From Lachnospiraceae bacterium (GTDB lineage Bacteria; Bacillota; Clostridia; Lachnospirales; Lachnospiraceae): 64,000 nucleotides of DNA. The position numbers were made by a program, and so were the translations under genes. Below the pieces are notes generated by a model. The model was not told the origin of the DNA and searched no databases. It saw nothing but the letters and a program-made list of their open reading frames with translations. Every line of letters begins with the position of its first letter. Positions within the stretch are counted from its first letter, which is position 1. Shown here in pieces: positions 1-8,543 of the stretch. Location of the stretch: positions 124,001-188,000 of the forward strand of contig JAQUVX010000001.1 of NCBI GenBank assembly GCA_028693165.1, given 5' to 3'.

Positions 1-552
1 CTGATTGCGCGCCCAGTCATCATCGGTCACCCTCCAGGCTGTCTCTTTCGACTCCTCAAGTCTCTTAAAGCGTTTCTTCTGTTCTTTCTGATCGATGTAA
101 AGGAACAGCTTGATGATCACCGTTCCGTCGTCGGTCAGCTGCTTTTCATAAGAGCGAATATCCTGAAATGCCTCCGGGATCTCTTTCTTCTTTGTGATTC
201 TGTCAAACCGTTCGATCAGGACCTTGCGATACCAGCTTCGGTCAAAGATGGCAATCCGCCCTTTCTCCGGCGTCAGCGTCCAGAACTTGCAGAGGAATGG
301 CTTGCCTGCATCCTCCGCGGTCGCCTGATTGCTTGCGTACACATCGAATCCGCGCGGATCCAGTGCCTGAATCAGGCGGTTGATCTGCGTTCCTTTCCCG
401 GCAGCGCCCATTCCTTCGAATAGAATGATCACCGGCACCCCTGCGTCCTTCAGTTTGCGCTGCAGCACTCCAAGACGGGCACTGTAATCCTTCTGCGCCT
501 CCTTGTACACCCCTTTTTCCACTGTTCTTGACAAATCAATCTTCTCCAGCAT
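1..552 (-). CDS. polyphosphate:AMP phosphotransferase (PPK2 family), partial
   Basis: The gene runs off the left edge: 184 codons are visible with no stop. The protein starts MLEKIDLSRTV and carries a P-loop of the PPK2 type (GMGAAGKGT, about residues 47-55) and a Walker B-like DRSWY about 55 residues later, which is the PPK2 lid/metal arrangement. This N-terminal sequence matches the first domain of two-domain polyphosphate:AMP phosphotransferases of about 500 residues, which convert AMP plus polyphosphate to ADP in the cytoplasm; whether the second domain follows cannot be seen. The start is fixed by AAGGAGG at 560-566, 7 bases upstream. It lies 17 bases after the M28 peptidase gene, so the two are probably co-transcribed. 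A polyphosphate kinase 1 is present at 53373. Confidence 0.85.
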   Translation of the reverse strand, partial: MLEKIDLSRTVEKGVYKEAQKDYSARLGVLQRKLKDAGVPVIILFEGMGAAGKGTQINRLIQALDPRGFDVYASNQATAEDAGKPFLCKFWTLTPEKGRIAIFDRSWYRKVLIERFDRITKKKEIPEAFQDIRSYEKQLTDDGTVIIKLFLYIDQKEQKKRFKRLEESKETAWRVTDDDWARNQ

Positions 553-569
553 CCTGTTACCTCCTTCTC

Positions 570-2555
570 TTACTCCGCTATTCCTGTGTGAAGCTGAAGC
601 TTTTCCTGAATCCAGGCGCGATACAGTTTCAATTCTTCAAATTCATAAAAATATCGGATATGGTTTACCATATTGTTTCCCAGTTCTTCCGGCTCCGCCG
701 TCAGTGCAAACATGGCAAAGCTCTCTTCAAATCCCGGCTCCGGCTCCACACCGTCCACCGAAAAACGCGCTTCGAACGCATCCCGGTACTGTTCCGGTGC
801 CGCGGCTGCCAAAAGCTGCCCGTACAGTCCGGTCAGATCTCTTATCGTCCCGGTCCGGTCCCGCCATTTCTGATCGGTCTTCAGAGCATCCTCGACATCG
901 ATTCCCAGCTCCCAGACTGCCTGACTTCCCCCCGGCGCGCTCTCCGGTGCGCCCTCCGCTGCCTCCATCGGTGCCAGGTAGCAGGCCGTGCCGCCGATTC
1001 CGTCACTGTAAAATGTGATAGCTCCAATCTTCTCGTATGCCTCCGCCGGGAAAATATTCCGCAGAAGCGCCAGCAGCACAGGAGTTCTGGGGTCTGGCAG
1101 GTTCTGATTCAAAATCCGCCCATCTGCCCCGCGCTGCTCGATCACCATGCGGTCCGCCGTATAGGGGTGAAACTCCAGTGCATAGGTGTCGTGTTCGGGA
1201 ATCAACGCGATAGATTTGTGGTAAATCGGATCCTGCCAGTCATATTCGGTACCGTTAGGGCCCTCATTCTCCGCTTTCGGTGCTCCGTACACATTCTGCA
1301 GGCGTTCCTTCATCTCATCGAAGGTAATGCCGGCCCCGTCCGCCTCTAACGTTATGCTGTCCAGTTTTCCATCTAAAAAATAATAATTGGATAAAATAAT
1401 CTGATCCACATCAAACCATTTCATGCGGAACTGATATTTTTCAATCCTGCGCCCTGCCGCGTCCTCGTTGGACACGTCAAGCATCCCCCGCAGTCCGACA
1501 CGTGCCTCCACCGTATCCAGTGTCTCTCCAAACAAAAGCAGTGCATCGGACGGCTGTACATACGCTTCTTCCCGCAAATCATTGTAATAGCGCGATTTGG
1601 CAATCATGGAGGGCGTATCCAGACTCATGATCTCGGATATGGCCTGACTGACCACATCTGTCGCTCTTGCCACACGCTCGACATCCACAATGTCCGGAAG
1701 ATCAAGCGATGTTCCTGCCTCAAATGCATGCTCTGCCTGTGCAAGCGATACCGCCGGAATCTGTGAGGCATGGAAATGCCCTGCATCCACATCCTGCGTC
1801 CGTTCATAAGACCAGTTCTCCCCCAGCACAGCGCGGGAAGCAGCTCTTAGCTGATCGCCCAAAAAGGTGGTAGCACCATCCTGTGTGCCAAGAACCAGCC
1901 GCGCTTCCGAGACATAGCCGACCGCACCAAGATCAATCGCACCGATGATGCGTTCGCGCTCGCGATGGGTCAGAGAATCCATATAATATCGTGCTCCCAG
2001 TCCATTCTCCTCGTAACCGGAAAAACTCACGAAACGCAGCTCCGTATCGCTGGGAAGCTGCGAGAGCAGCCGCGCCGTCTCAAGCCAGGCAGCGACACCC
2101 GAAGCACTGTCATTGGCCCCCGGGCTGTCCGCCTTCGTATCATGATGCGTACTGATAATCAGAATATCCGCGTCTTCTCTGGCACTTGTTCGCACAGCCG
2201 TCACATTGGTTCCGGTAAGGACCTTCGTCTCCGTCTCAACGCGAAACCGCTGCCGCTCAACCTGATAGCCGTAGTCCGTGAGCAGCTGCTCCATATAGCG
2301 CGCTGCTTCCCCTTCCCCCTTGCTGCCGCCCGGCCGTGGTGTCTGCGCCAGAATATCCAGTGATTCCTGGAGATAAAAAGGGTTCGCTTCCTCAAGCACC
2401 GGAATCTCTTCCGGCACCTCATACACAGCCTGCGCACTGTCTGCCCGCGGCAATACCCGGGTCGAAGGTCCCGCACATCCGCTCAGAAGACCGCCAGCCA
2501 ACATACTGACGATCAATCCGGCAAAAACAGGGATTCTATCGGAACGTCTCATCAT
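570..2555 (-). CDS. M28-family zinc peptidase lipoprotein
   Basis: 661 residues. An N-terminal signal peptide ends in a lipobox (LLSGC, Cys27), so the protein is probably anchored on the outer face of the membrane. Residues about 60-310 form an M28 aminopeptidase-like domain. Visible zinc-site candidates are His137/138 and Asp149 (in STHHDT and GANDS), the catalytic Glu pair at 182-183 (YEEN), Asp208 and His276. The last 350 residues are a poorly recognisable C-terminal region. Two in-frame ATGs lie at 2555 and 2552; AGGAG sits only 3 bases before the first and 6 before the second, so 2552 may be the true start. A TATACT -10-like box lies just upstream. The natural substrate is unknown. Confidence 0.85.
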   Translation of the reverse strand: MMRRSDRIPVFAGLIVSMLAGGLLSGCAGPSTRVLPRADSAQAVYEVPEEIPVLEEANPFYLQESLDILAQTPRPGGSKGEGEAARYMEQLLTDYGYQVERQRFRVETETKVLTGTNVTAVRTSAREDADILIISTHHDTKADSPGANDSASGVAAWLETARLLSQLPSDTELRFVSFSGYEENGLGARYYMDSLTHRERERIIGAIDLGAVGYVSEARLVLGTQDGATTFLGDQLRAASRAVLGENWSYERTQDVDAGHFHASQIPAVSLAQAEHAFEAGTSLDLPDIVDVERVARATDVVSQAISEIMSLDTPSMIAKSRYYNDLREEAYVQPSDALLLFGETLDTVEARVGLRGMLDVSNEDAAGRRIEKYQFRMKWFDVDQIILSNYYFLDGKLDSITLEADGAGITFDEMKERLQNVYGAPKAENEGPNGTEYDWQDPIYHKSIALIPEHDTYALEFHPYTADRMVIEQRGADGRILNQNLPDPRTPVLLALLRNIFPAEAYEKIGAITFYSDGIGGTACYLAPMEAAEGAPESAPGGSQAVWELGIDVEDALKTDQKWRDRTGTIRDLTGLYGQLLAAAAPEQYRDAFEARFSVDGVEPEPGFEESFAMFALTAEPEELGNNMVNHIRYFYEFEELKLYRAWIQEKLQLHTGIAE

Positions 2556-2610
2556 GTTCTCCTTTTTGATCTCAATTAGTTACAGTATACCACGTTTTTT
2601 TTTATTTAGA

Positions 2611-2636
2611 AAGGGGCAACCTTTCGGCCGCCCCTT
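2611..2636 (-). terminator. hairpin after aspartokinase
   Basis: AAGGGGC at 2611-2617 pairs perfectly with GCCCCTT at 2630-2636 across a 12-base loop, 40 bases beyond the aspartokinase stop. On the minus strand the stem is followed by TTTCT only, so termination may be weak. The strong A-run farther on lies on the wrong strand for a classical U-tract. Confidence 0.5.
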
Positions 2637-2677
2637 ATCCCAACGTTTGATTCTTTTTTGTCAAATTCCATTTATGA

Positions 2678-3997
2678 TCAGATTTCAGCGGTGATAAAAA
2701 TATCATAAATCGCCTTGGTCGCCGTCTCAAAATCTGCATTCTTCACGCCGATGATGATGTTTAACTCACTGGAACCCTGATCGATCATCTTGACATTGAT
2801 GCGCGCATGAGCCAGTGCAGAAAAAATTCTTCCTGCCGTACCGCGGGTTGCCTTCATGCCGCGTCCCACCACCGCGATCAGAGCCAGATCGGACTCCAGA
2901 TCCACGCTGTCCGGCTCCACCGCGCGATGGATTCCTGCGATGACAGACTGCTCGTACTCCTCAAATTCATCCTGATGTACCATGATGGTCATCGTATCAA
3001 TACCGGAAGGCATATGCTCAAAGGAAATGCCGTACTTTTCAAATACCTGCAATACCTTTCTGCCAAACCCAACCTCCGCGTTCATCATCGCTTTCTCGAT
3101 GTTGATCGCACAGAAGCCCTTGCGGCCTGCGATTCCTGTAATCGTATAATGCGGCTTGCGGCAGGTGCTCTCCACGATCAGCGTTCCCTTATCCTCCGGC
3201 TTGTTGGTGTTGCGGATATTGATCGGGATTCCTTCTTTTCTTACCGGGAAGATCGCGTCCTCATGCAGCACACCGGCTCCCATATAAGCCAGCTCGCGCA
3301 GCTCCTTGTAGGTGATGGTCTCAATGACCTCCGGATTCTCCACGATCCGCGGATCCGTCACCAAAAATCCCGACACATCGGTCCAGTTCTCATACAGGTC
3401 TGCATGAATCGCCCGCGCCACGATCGATCCGGTCACATCCGAACCGCCACGGGAGAAGGTTTTGATCGAACCGTCATGCTTCGAGCCATAGAAGCCCGGA
3501 ATAACCGCGCGCTCCGTGTGCTCCAGGCGCTCGGAAAGCTCTTTATTGGTAAGATCCGACTCGAAATTACCATGCTCATCAAAGAAGATCACTTCCGCTG
3601 CATCAATGAATTCATATCCGAGATAATTTGCCATGACGATACCATTCAGATATTCTCCGCGGGAAGCGGCGTAATCGCGGCCGATCCCTTTTACAAAATT
3701 CTCTTCAATGCGGTCAAATTCGTGATCCAAGTTAAGGTTCAGGCCCAGCCCGTTGATAATCTCCTGATACCGGTCCCGAATCCTGTTCAGAAGCTTCTTA
3801 TAGCTGGCGCCGGTCGATGCCGCGTCGTAGCATTCATACAACATATCTGTGACCTTTTCATCCTTGCTGTTTCGTTTGCCCGGAGCAGACGGAATCACAT
3901 AACGTCTGGACTTATCTGCACGGATGATATCTCCGACTTTCTTGAACTGTCTTGCACTGGCAAGGGAACTTCCCCCGAATTTAACAACTTTTTTCAT
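2678..3997 (-). CDS. lysC: aspartate kinase
   Basis: 439 residues. It phosphorylates L-aspartate with ATP, the first step towards lysine, threonine and methionine. The KFGGSS motif (residues 6-11) starts the amino-acid kinase domain and SRGGSDVTG is the second substrate/ATP motif. Two C-terminal ACT-like modules follow (from about residue 295 and about 370, with GRGMKATRGTAGRIFSALA in the second), so feedback inhibition by an end-product amino acid is expected. The length fits a monofunctional enzyme with no fused homoserine dehydrogenase. A near-consensus promoter lies upstream at 4031-4059. The gene is divergent from isocitrate dehydrogenase. Confidence 0.93.
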   Translation of the reverse strand: MKKVVKFGGSSLASARQFKKVGDIIRADKSRRYVIPSAPGKRNSKDEKVTDMLYECYDAASTGASYKKLLNRIRDRYQEIINGLGLNLNLDHEFDRIEENFVKGIGRDYAASRGEYLNGIVMANYLGYEFIDAAEVIFFDEHGNFESDLTNKELSERLEHTERAVIPGFYGSKHDGSIKTFSRGGSDVTGSIVARAIHADLYENWTDVSGFLVTDPRIVENPEVIETITYKELRELAYMGAGVLHEDAIFPVRKEGIPINIRNTNKPEDKGTLIVESTCRKPHYTITGIAGRKGFCAINIEKAMMNAEVGFGRKVLQVFEKYGISFEHMPSGIDTMTIMVHQDEFEEYEQSVIAGIHRAVEPDSVDLESDLALIAVVGRGMKATRGTAGRIFSALAHARINVKMIDQGSSELNIIIGVKNADFETATKAIYDIFITAEI

Positions 3998-4030
3998 GAC
4001 CGCTTTCTCCTCACGTACATTTTAACGAAA

Positions 4031-4059
4031 ATAATACTTGAATTTCTCCGTTCTGTCAA
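4031..4059 (-). promoter_or_regulatory. promoter of aspartokinase
   Basis: On the minus strand TTGACA (4059-4054), 17 bases, TATTAT (4036-4031). This is five of six at -10 with a perfect -35 and ideal spacing, about 35 bases before the aspartokinase start. Confidence 0.8.
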
Positions 4060-4173
4060 GATTTTTCTTGCTTCGTCCCGCACGCGATTTCTTCCCGCCC
4101 CACACTCGATTTTTTCCTATAATATGGTTATACCAGCCACCAACAATCGTTATATTGTTTCCCCCACAACTTA

Positions 4174-4202
4174 TTGACTTTGATTTCCGTTTATGATAGA
4201 CT
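4174..4202 (+). promoter_or_regulatory. promoter of isocitrate dehydrogenase
   Basis: TTGACT (4174-4179), 17 bases, TAGACT (4197-4202). Transcription would begin near 4209 and give a leader of about 97 bases before the ATG at 4306. Confidence 0.65.
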
Positions 4203-4231
4203 AAAACACAATCTATGAAACACGATGTCGA

Positions 4232-4268
4232 AGCGGACAGCACTTACCCGGGTACTGTCTGCTTTTTT
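4232..4268 (+). terminator. intrinsic terminator inside the isocitrate dehydrogenase leader (candidate attenuator)
   Basis: AGCGGACAG (4232-4240) pairs with CTGTCTGCT (4255-4263), with one G-T pair, and is followed directly by a run of six T (4263-4268). It stands between the promoter at 4174-4202 and the start codon at 4306. No plus-strand gene lies upstream for it to terminate, so attenuation is the natural reading. No T-box motif or recognised aptamer was seen in the short leader. Confidence 0.6.
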
Positions 4269-4305
4269 AACACTTCGGGCAACCGAATTAAGATGGAGGT
4301 CAATT

Positions 4306-5325
4306 ATGAAAAAAATTACTGTTTTTAGAGGGGATGGGATCGGACCAGAGATTACAGATACCGTCCTCGATATTTTGAACGCGGCAGGTGCGCCGCTGGA
4401 ATATGAGATTTTCAACGTGGGACAGAAAGAATACGAAGAACACGGTGCGTTGATTCCGGCAGATGCCTATGCCTCCTTCGACCAGACAAAGGTACTGTTA
4501 AAATCCCCGATTACGACCCCGATCGGGAAAGGCTTCCGCTCGCTGAATGTGACGCTGCGCAATCGTTACGATCTCTACGCCAATATCCGTCCGGCCAAGT
4601 CAAACACCGCCGTCAAAACCATGTTTCACGATGTAGATCTTGTGACCTTCCGGGAAAACACAGAAGATCTCTATGTCGGAATCGAGGAGCAGATCGACGA
4701 AGACACGGTTCATGCGATCAAGATCATTACTCGTAAAGCAAGCACGCGGATCATCCGTGATGCCTTTGAATACGCCAGAGCCCACGGGAGAAAGAAAGTG
4801 ACCTGCGTGCATAAGGCCAATATTCTGAAGATGAGTGACGGCATGTTTCTGGACATTTTCAATAACATGAAACTGGAATATCCGGAAATCGAGTCTGACA
4901 GCATCATCGTGGACAATGTCTGCATGAAGCTGGTTATGGACCCCACCCAGTTTGATATTCTGGTTATGCCAAACCTGTACGGAGATATCGTATCCGATCT
5001 GACCAGCGGCCTGATCGGCGGCCTGGGTCTGCTTCCGTCCAGCAATCTCGGCACCGACTACGCCATGTTTGAAGCCGTCCACGGCAGCGCACCGGATATT
5101 GCAGGGATGGGGATCGCCAATCCAACGGCGCTTCTGTGGTCTGCCTGCATGATGCTCGAATACTTAAAAGAATTCGACTGTGCGAAAAAAATTCGCACAG
5201 CCGTAGATGAAGTCTTAAAAGAAGCGGTTTACTTGACACCGGATCTTGGCGGCACCGCCACCACCAAAGAATATAAGGATGCGATTATCGCACACTTTAA
5301 CACGTTTACTGCATCTGATAAGTAA
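4306..5325 (+). CDS. icd: NAD-type isocitrate/isopropylmalate dehydrogenase family; probable isocitrate dehydrogenase
   Basis: 339 residues. A beta-decarboxylating dehydrogenase that would oxidise isocitrate to 2-oxoglutarate. The sequence opens with a typical GDGIGPEI motif, has the substrate-binding arginine set around LNVTLRNRYDLYANIRP, FRENTEDLYVG, and the metal-binding region NLYGDIVSDLTSGLIGGLG, then FEAVHGSAPDIAG. Its length and motifs fit the NAD-dependent IDH clade; homoisocitrate or isopropylmalate activity cannot be excluded from sequence alone. The ATG at 4306 is chosen over an in-frame ATG at 4225 because GGAGG (4295-4299) lies 6 bases before it and 4225 lies before the leader terminator. 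The 3' end overlaps the convergent SIMPL gene by 20 bases. Confidence 0.85.
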   Translation: MKKITVFRGDGIGPEITDTVLDILNAAGAPLEYEIFNVGQKEYEEHGALIPADAYASFDQTKVLLKSPITTPIGKGFRSLNVTLRNRYDLYANIRPAKSNTAVKTMFHDVDLVTFRENTEDLYVGIEEQIDEDTVHAIKIITRKASTRIIRDAFEYARAHGRKKVTCVHKANILKMSDGMFLDIFNNMKLEYPEIESDSIIVDNVCMKLVMDPTQFDILVMPNLYGDIVSDLTSGLIGGLGLLPSSNLGTDYAMFEAVHGSAPDIAGMGIANPTALLWSACMMLEYLKEFDCAKKIRTAVDEVLKEAVYLTPDLGGTATTKEYKDAIIAHFNTFTASDK

Positions 5326-6082
5326 CCTCAACCGATGCCTCGACACTGACCTGTCCTGCCATCACGCTCATATCCATGGCAGCGGCGGCTCTCTCTCCCT
5401 GATAGGCTCCGCTGCCGCTGGTATAGCCTGCGTAACGGGCATCCGGATTGTAATTGGTCTCTTTGATGTTCACGACAGAACCAAGCTGGCGCGCTTCCGC
5501 TTCTGCCATCACCTGTGCCTTGGTGTGCGCCATCGCGATGGCCTTCTGAAGTGCCTCCTGATACTTCGCATCGTAATCGCTGCAGAAATATTCGACGCGT
5601 TCAATGCTGTTGACGCCCGCCGTCACGGCCTGACTGAGCAGCGTCCCTGCCTGATCCAAAGAAATATCGGATACCGTCAGCTGGGTTTCCATCTCATAGC
5701 CTGTGATTGTCTGCGTGCTGGAATTCCAGTCTTGGATCGGATTCATACCATAAGAAGAGGTCTGAATGGACCTCTCCTCCACCCCAAGCTCCTTCAGCAT
5801 CTGGATGGTCGCGTCGAGATTTTTCGCATTGTCCTGCTGACAGGTTTCCGCGCTTGATGCCTGCGTGTGAACGGCAAACACGATCTTCGCCATATCCGGG
5901 ACGACCTTCACCTCTTCCCTGCCCGACGTGGTAATCTGATTCACTTCATCGGCAGACTGCACCTTGATGGTATCCGGAATCGCCACATTGGACGTGCAGC
6001 CGCTTAAGCTGATCGCCAGCAGACAGGCGGCCGTGCCTGCTGCCAGATATTTCTTCCTGTTATTTTTCATATCACGTTTCAT
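5306..6082 (-). CDS. SIMPL-domain (DUF541) lipoprotein
   Basis: 258 residues from the ATG at 6082. The signal peptide ends in a lipobox (ISLSGC), so it is an exported lipoprotein. The rest is one SIMPL domain, with the usual opening ITTSGREEVKVVPDMA, the alternating-sign sum pattern, and a C-terminal VSVEASVEVTYQ strand. The molecular role of the family is not settled; members sit at the cell envelope. The upstream small gene ends one base before this ATG (TGACATG), so translation is probably coupled. It overlaps the 3' end of the isocitrate dehydrogenase gene tail to tail. Confidence 0.85.
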   Translation of the reverse strand: MKRDMKNNRKKYLAAGTAACLLAISLSGCTSNVAIPDTIKVQSADEVNQITTSGREEVKVVPDMAKIVFAVHTQASSAETCQQDNAKNLDATIQMLKELGVEERSIQTSSYGMNPIQDWNSSTQTITGYEMETQLTVSDISLDQAGTLLSQAVTAGVNSIERVEYFCSDYDAKYQEALQKAIAMAHTKAQVMAEAEARQLGSVVNIKETNYNPDARYAGYTSGSGAYQGERAAAAMDMSVMAGQVSVEASVEVTYQMQ

Positions 6083-6083
6083 G

Positions 6084-6353
6084 TCAGTTCCCCCCTGCAT
6101 TCTGTTTTTCTGGACTTGTGCTTTCCGAACTTCTGCTTTCCAAACTCATATTGGAACTGGTTGCCGGAATGGCTTTCTCTTCTTCCCTGGCTCCCTTCCC
6201 CGCCTTCCCCGCGAGAAAAACGGAGGTTGGCCCGTCGGCTCCGCCGATGATGGAGACCGCCACCGCAGACTTATTGTTCCAGTGAAAGACTGGTCTTAGA
6301 ACAAAAAAGCCTGCGGCAAGCAGCACGCAGGCAATGATCACGCGCTTTTTCAT
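6084..6353 (-). CDS. small single-pass membrane protein with a Na+-decarboxylase beta-subunit signature
   Basis: 89 residues from the ATG at 6353, which has AAAGGGG upstream. A single hydrophobic segment (about residues 4-20) is followed by SIIGGADGPTSVFLAGK (34-50), which closely resembles the conserved GGADGPT region of the beta subunit of sodium-translocating oxaloacetate/methylmalonyl-CoA decarboxylases. The real beta subunit is a polytopic protein of about 370-400 residues, so this is not a functional copy of it. The C-terminal 40 residues are Ser/Glu-rich and low complexity. No biotin carrier or decarboxylase alpha subunit lies nearby. An extended -10 (TGGTATGCT) sits about 30 bases upstream. 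Function unknown. Confidence 0.75.
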   Translation of the reverse strand: MKKRVIIACVLLAAGFFVLRPVFHWNNKSAVAVSIIGGADGPTSVFLAGKAGKGAREEEKAIPATSSNMSLESRSSESTSPEKQNAGGN

Positions 6354-6464
6354 GGAATACCCCTTTCTGTTTCCGTTTGATGGTCTTAGCATACCATAAA
6401 ATGCGCTTTTAGTTATTACATTTTCTTAATCAAATTTCTTAACATTATAAAAGCATAGCTGAAT

Positions 6465-7535
6465 CTAAAAGAATCGAATACATACCGGTGAACCGGTCGC
6501 AAACTGGCTCACTTTTTCCATATGACCATTTGCATCAATCGAAAATACGACAATCCTGTCACTATCCTGATTCCCAACCAGCAAATAGTGTCCGGTTGGA
6601 TCAATCGCAAAATTTCTAGGCGTTTTCCCCCCGCAGTCCTGCCTTTCCGCGAATTCCAATTTGCCATCGTCTGCAATTCGATAGCATACCAGGCTATCAT
6701 GTCCGCGATTTGACGCAATCAAAAAGTTTCCATTAGGTGTAATGTGCAGATCTGAACAGATGTTTTCGCCCGTGAAGTCCTGTGGAAGCGTCGAAACAGC
6801 ATCCACTTTTACCAGTTTTCCATTCTTGCAGGTATAGTGCATTACCTGGGAACTGATCTCATTAATCAGATAAAAATGTGCACCATCCTTGCTGAACTCC
6901 CCATACCTCGGACCACTGCCTGCTGGAACCTGTATATCTGCTTCTTTTTCATGCTCAATGATTGTACCGTCATAATCATAAACCAGAAGCTTGTCGACTC
7001 CAAGATCCGGAACATAAAACCGGCTGCTTTCCATAGAGAAAATGCAACTGTGCGCATGCGGTCCTCTTTGACGATTTTCGTTGACGCTTCTCCCGTTATG
7101 CTGAAAAAAGCTCATGGCATTGCCATCTATGCTCCCATCCGCACGCAAGGGATATGATGTCACCGCTCCGCTGGCAAAATTGGCGATTGCCAGAAACTGA
7201 CTTTTCGGTTCCATCGCAATATGACAGGGATCTGTTCCTCGCGTATTCCAACTCCCCTCCACTTTCATGCGAAACTGCTCATCATAAGAGATCTGCGTTA
7301 CCCCACCACCTGTTTTTCCTAAATATTCTTTCATTTCATTGACTGCATATATTTTATTTTTTTTCTCATTGATACAAAGGAAAGAGGGATTTCTCACTTC
7401 AAGTTCCTCTATCACCCGAATCTCTCCATGCTCAAAGGAGCAGATTGTAATGCCCTTTCCTTTTCCCTGAAACACTTCTCCTGTACCAAACAAGATGGGC
7501 TCCGTATAACTGCCCATGACAAAATATTGCTTCAT
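6465..7535 (-). CDS. pgl: lactonase, YbhE/6-phosphogluconolactonase beta-propeller family
   Basis: 356 residues, the usual length for a seven-bladed beta-propeller lactonase of the YbhE type. Family hallmarks are the N-terminal MGSYT, GTDPCHIAMEP, the RQRGPHAHSC block that carries the active-site His/Arg residues, and CSDLHITPNGNFLIASNRGHDS near the C-terminus. It would hydrolyse a sugar lactone to the aldonic acid in the cytoplasm. As last gene of the GntR-mgl-type operon with three dehydrogenases, its natural substrate is more likely an unphosphorylated sugar lactone than 6-phosphogluconolactone, although that is inference. AAAGGAG precedes the start. Confidence 0.82.
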   Translation of the reverse strand: MKQYFVMGSYTEPILFGTGEVFQGKGKGITICSFEHGEIRVIEELEVRNPSFLCINEKKNKIYAVNEMKEYLGKTGGGVTQISYDEQFRMKVEGSWNTRGTDPCHIAMEPKSQFLAIANFASGAVTSYPLRADGSIDGNAMSFFQHNGRSVNENRQRGPHAHSCIFSMESSRFYVPDLGVDKLLVYDYDGTIIEHEKEADIQVPAGSGPRYGEFSKDGAHFYLINEISSQVMHYTCKNGKLVKVDAVSTLPQDFTGENICSDLHITPNGNFLIASNRGHDSLVCYRIADDGKLEFAERQDCGGKTPRNFAIDPTGHYLLVGNQDSDRIVVFSIDANGHMEKVSQFATGSPVCIRFF

Positions 7536-7559
7536 AATACGCTCCTTTCCTGCACAATA

Positions 7560-8522
7560 TCAAACTAGTAAAACAGTATCTGAATTCAGTCTATCTGTGA
7601 TTTTCACTGCCTCTATGATAAACTGATCTCTTTTTTTCATGTCCTGTTCCATACTTCTCTCAGACCAGTCATAGAATCCTTTTCCCGTTTTCACGCCAAG
7701 ATTTCCATCCACTACAAGCCCACGTATGTATTCATTGGCATGCTTTTCCGCACAGATGTCAGGAAGAACTGTTTCCTGCACAGACAGGCCAAGATCCAGG
7801 CCAATCGCATCCAGATGCTTCAACGGCCCCCATTCCGGAAATCGCATCGCCATCCCACAACTGATTGCTGTGTCTACATCTTCTGCACTTGCAAGACCAG
7901 AGGCTGTAATCGCAATTGCTTCCCGTATAATTGCCTGGAAAATGCGATTTGCCAGCTGCCCCGGCAGATCCCGCTTAACCAATACCGGGGATTTCTTCCA
8001 TTTCTTCAATTCATCTCTTACCTTTTCTGCCACTTCAAGTTCTGTATGGTCTCCCATAACTACCTCAACCAGCGGAACCAGATGTGCCGGAAGCCAGAAA
8101 TGTGTTGTCACGGTACGTTCCGCATGATGGCACTTACTGCTGATATCCGTTATCCTTAAGCCACTGGTATTGCTGCAGATCGGGACTTCCACGGGAAGCA
8201 TCGCATCCAACTTTGCAAACAGCTCCTGCTTTGCATCCAGCTTTTCAATGATCGCCTCGATTACCATAAATGCAGATTCAGCAGCAGCTTCCAAATCTGT
8301 GCTGGTTTCTATCAGCGTCATCGCTTTTGCAGCTTCTTCCTGCGTATTTAATCCATTTTCTTCTCTCAGTTTTATGCATGCTGCCACCTTCTCAATGCCC
8401 GCTTTGACATGAGCTTCATCTACATCCACAAGCATCGTTTTATTGCCCGCAAGAGCACTTATGGCACCAATGCCACTTCCCATCATGCCGCTTCCTACTA
8501 CCATTACATATTCTCTCATCAT
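7560..8522 (-). CDS. 3-hydroxyacyl-CoA dehydrogenase family enzyme (possible L-gulonate 3-dehydrogenase-like)
   Basis: 320 residues. The N-terminal Rossmann fold shows GSGMMGSGIGA and an acidic NAD-selecting VDVDE. The conserved NTSGLRIT and the catalytic-His block THFWLPAHLVPLVEVV follow, and the C-terminal 3HCDH domain ends in GVKTGKGFYDW. No thiolase, crotonase or acyl-CoA gene is nearby, and the operon encodes a sugar importer, two alcohol dehydrogenases and a lactonase. A hydroxy-acid or aldonate substrate oxidised at C3, as in the lambda-crystallin/L-gulonate dehydrogenase branch, fits the context better than fatty acid oxidation; this is inference. Two adjacent ATGs (8522 and 8519) are possible starts. 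Confidence 0.8.
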   Translation of the reverse strand: MMREYVMVVGSGMMGSGIGAISALAGNKTMLVDVDEAHVKAGIEKVAACIKLREENGLNTQEEAAKAMTLIETSTDLEAAAESAFMVIEAIIEKLDAKQELFAKLDAMLPVEVPICSNTSGLRITDISSKCHHAERTVTTHFWLPAHLVPLVEVVMGDHTELEVAEKVRDELKKWKKSPVLVKRDLPGQLANRIFQAIIREAIAITASGLASAEDVDTAISCGMAMRFPEWGPLKHLDAIGLDLGLSVQETVLPDICAEKHANEYIRGLVVDGNLGVKTGKGFYDWSERSMEQDMKKRDQFIIEAVKITDRLNSDTVLLV

Positions 8523-8543
8523 GAACCTTCCCCTTTTTCTTTT

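Noticed and set aside
2807-4177. 456-codon plus-strand ORF antisense to aspartokinase
   Set aside because: It is a codon-bias shadow: no ribosome site, no recognisable domain, and it covers a well-supported conserved enzyme and its promoter on the other strand.
4203-4305. T-box riboswitch before isocitrate dehydrogenase
   Set aside because: The leader is too short and lacks the conserved T-box sequence and Stem I features.
4215-4325. Leader ORF of about 37 codons across the isocitrate dehydrogenase leader terminator
   Set aside because: No ribosome site, begins almost at the predicted transcript start and runs out of frame into the gene; no run of regulatory codons that would suggest a leader peptide.
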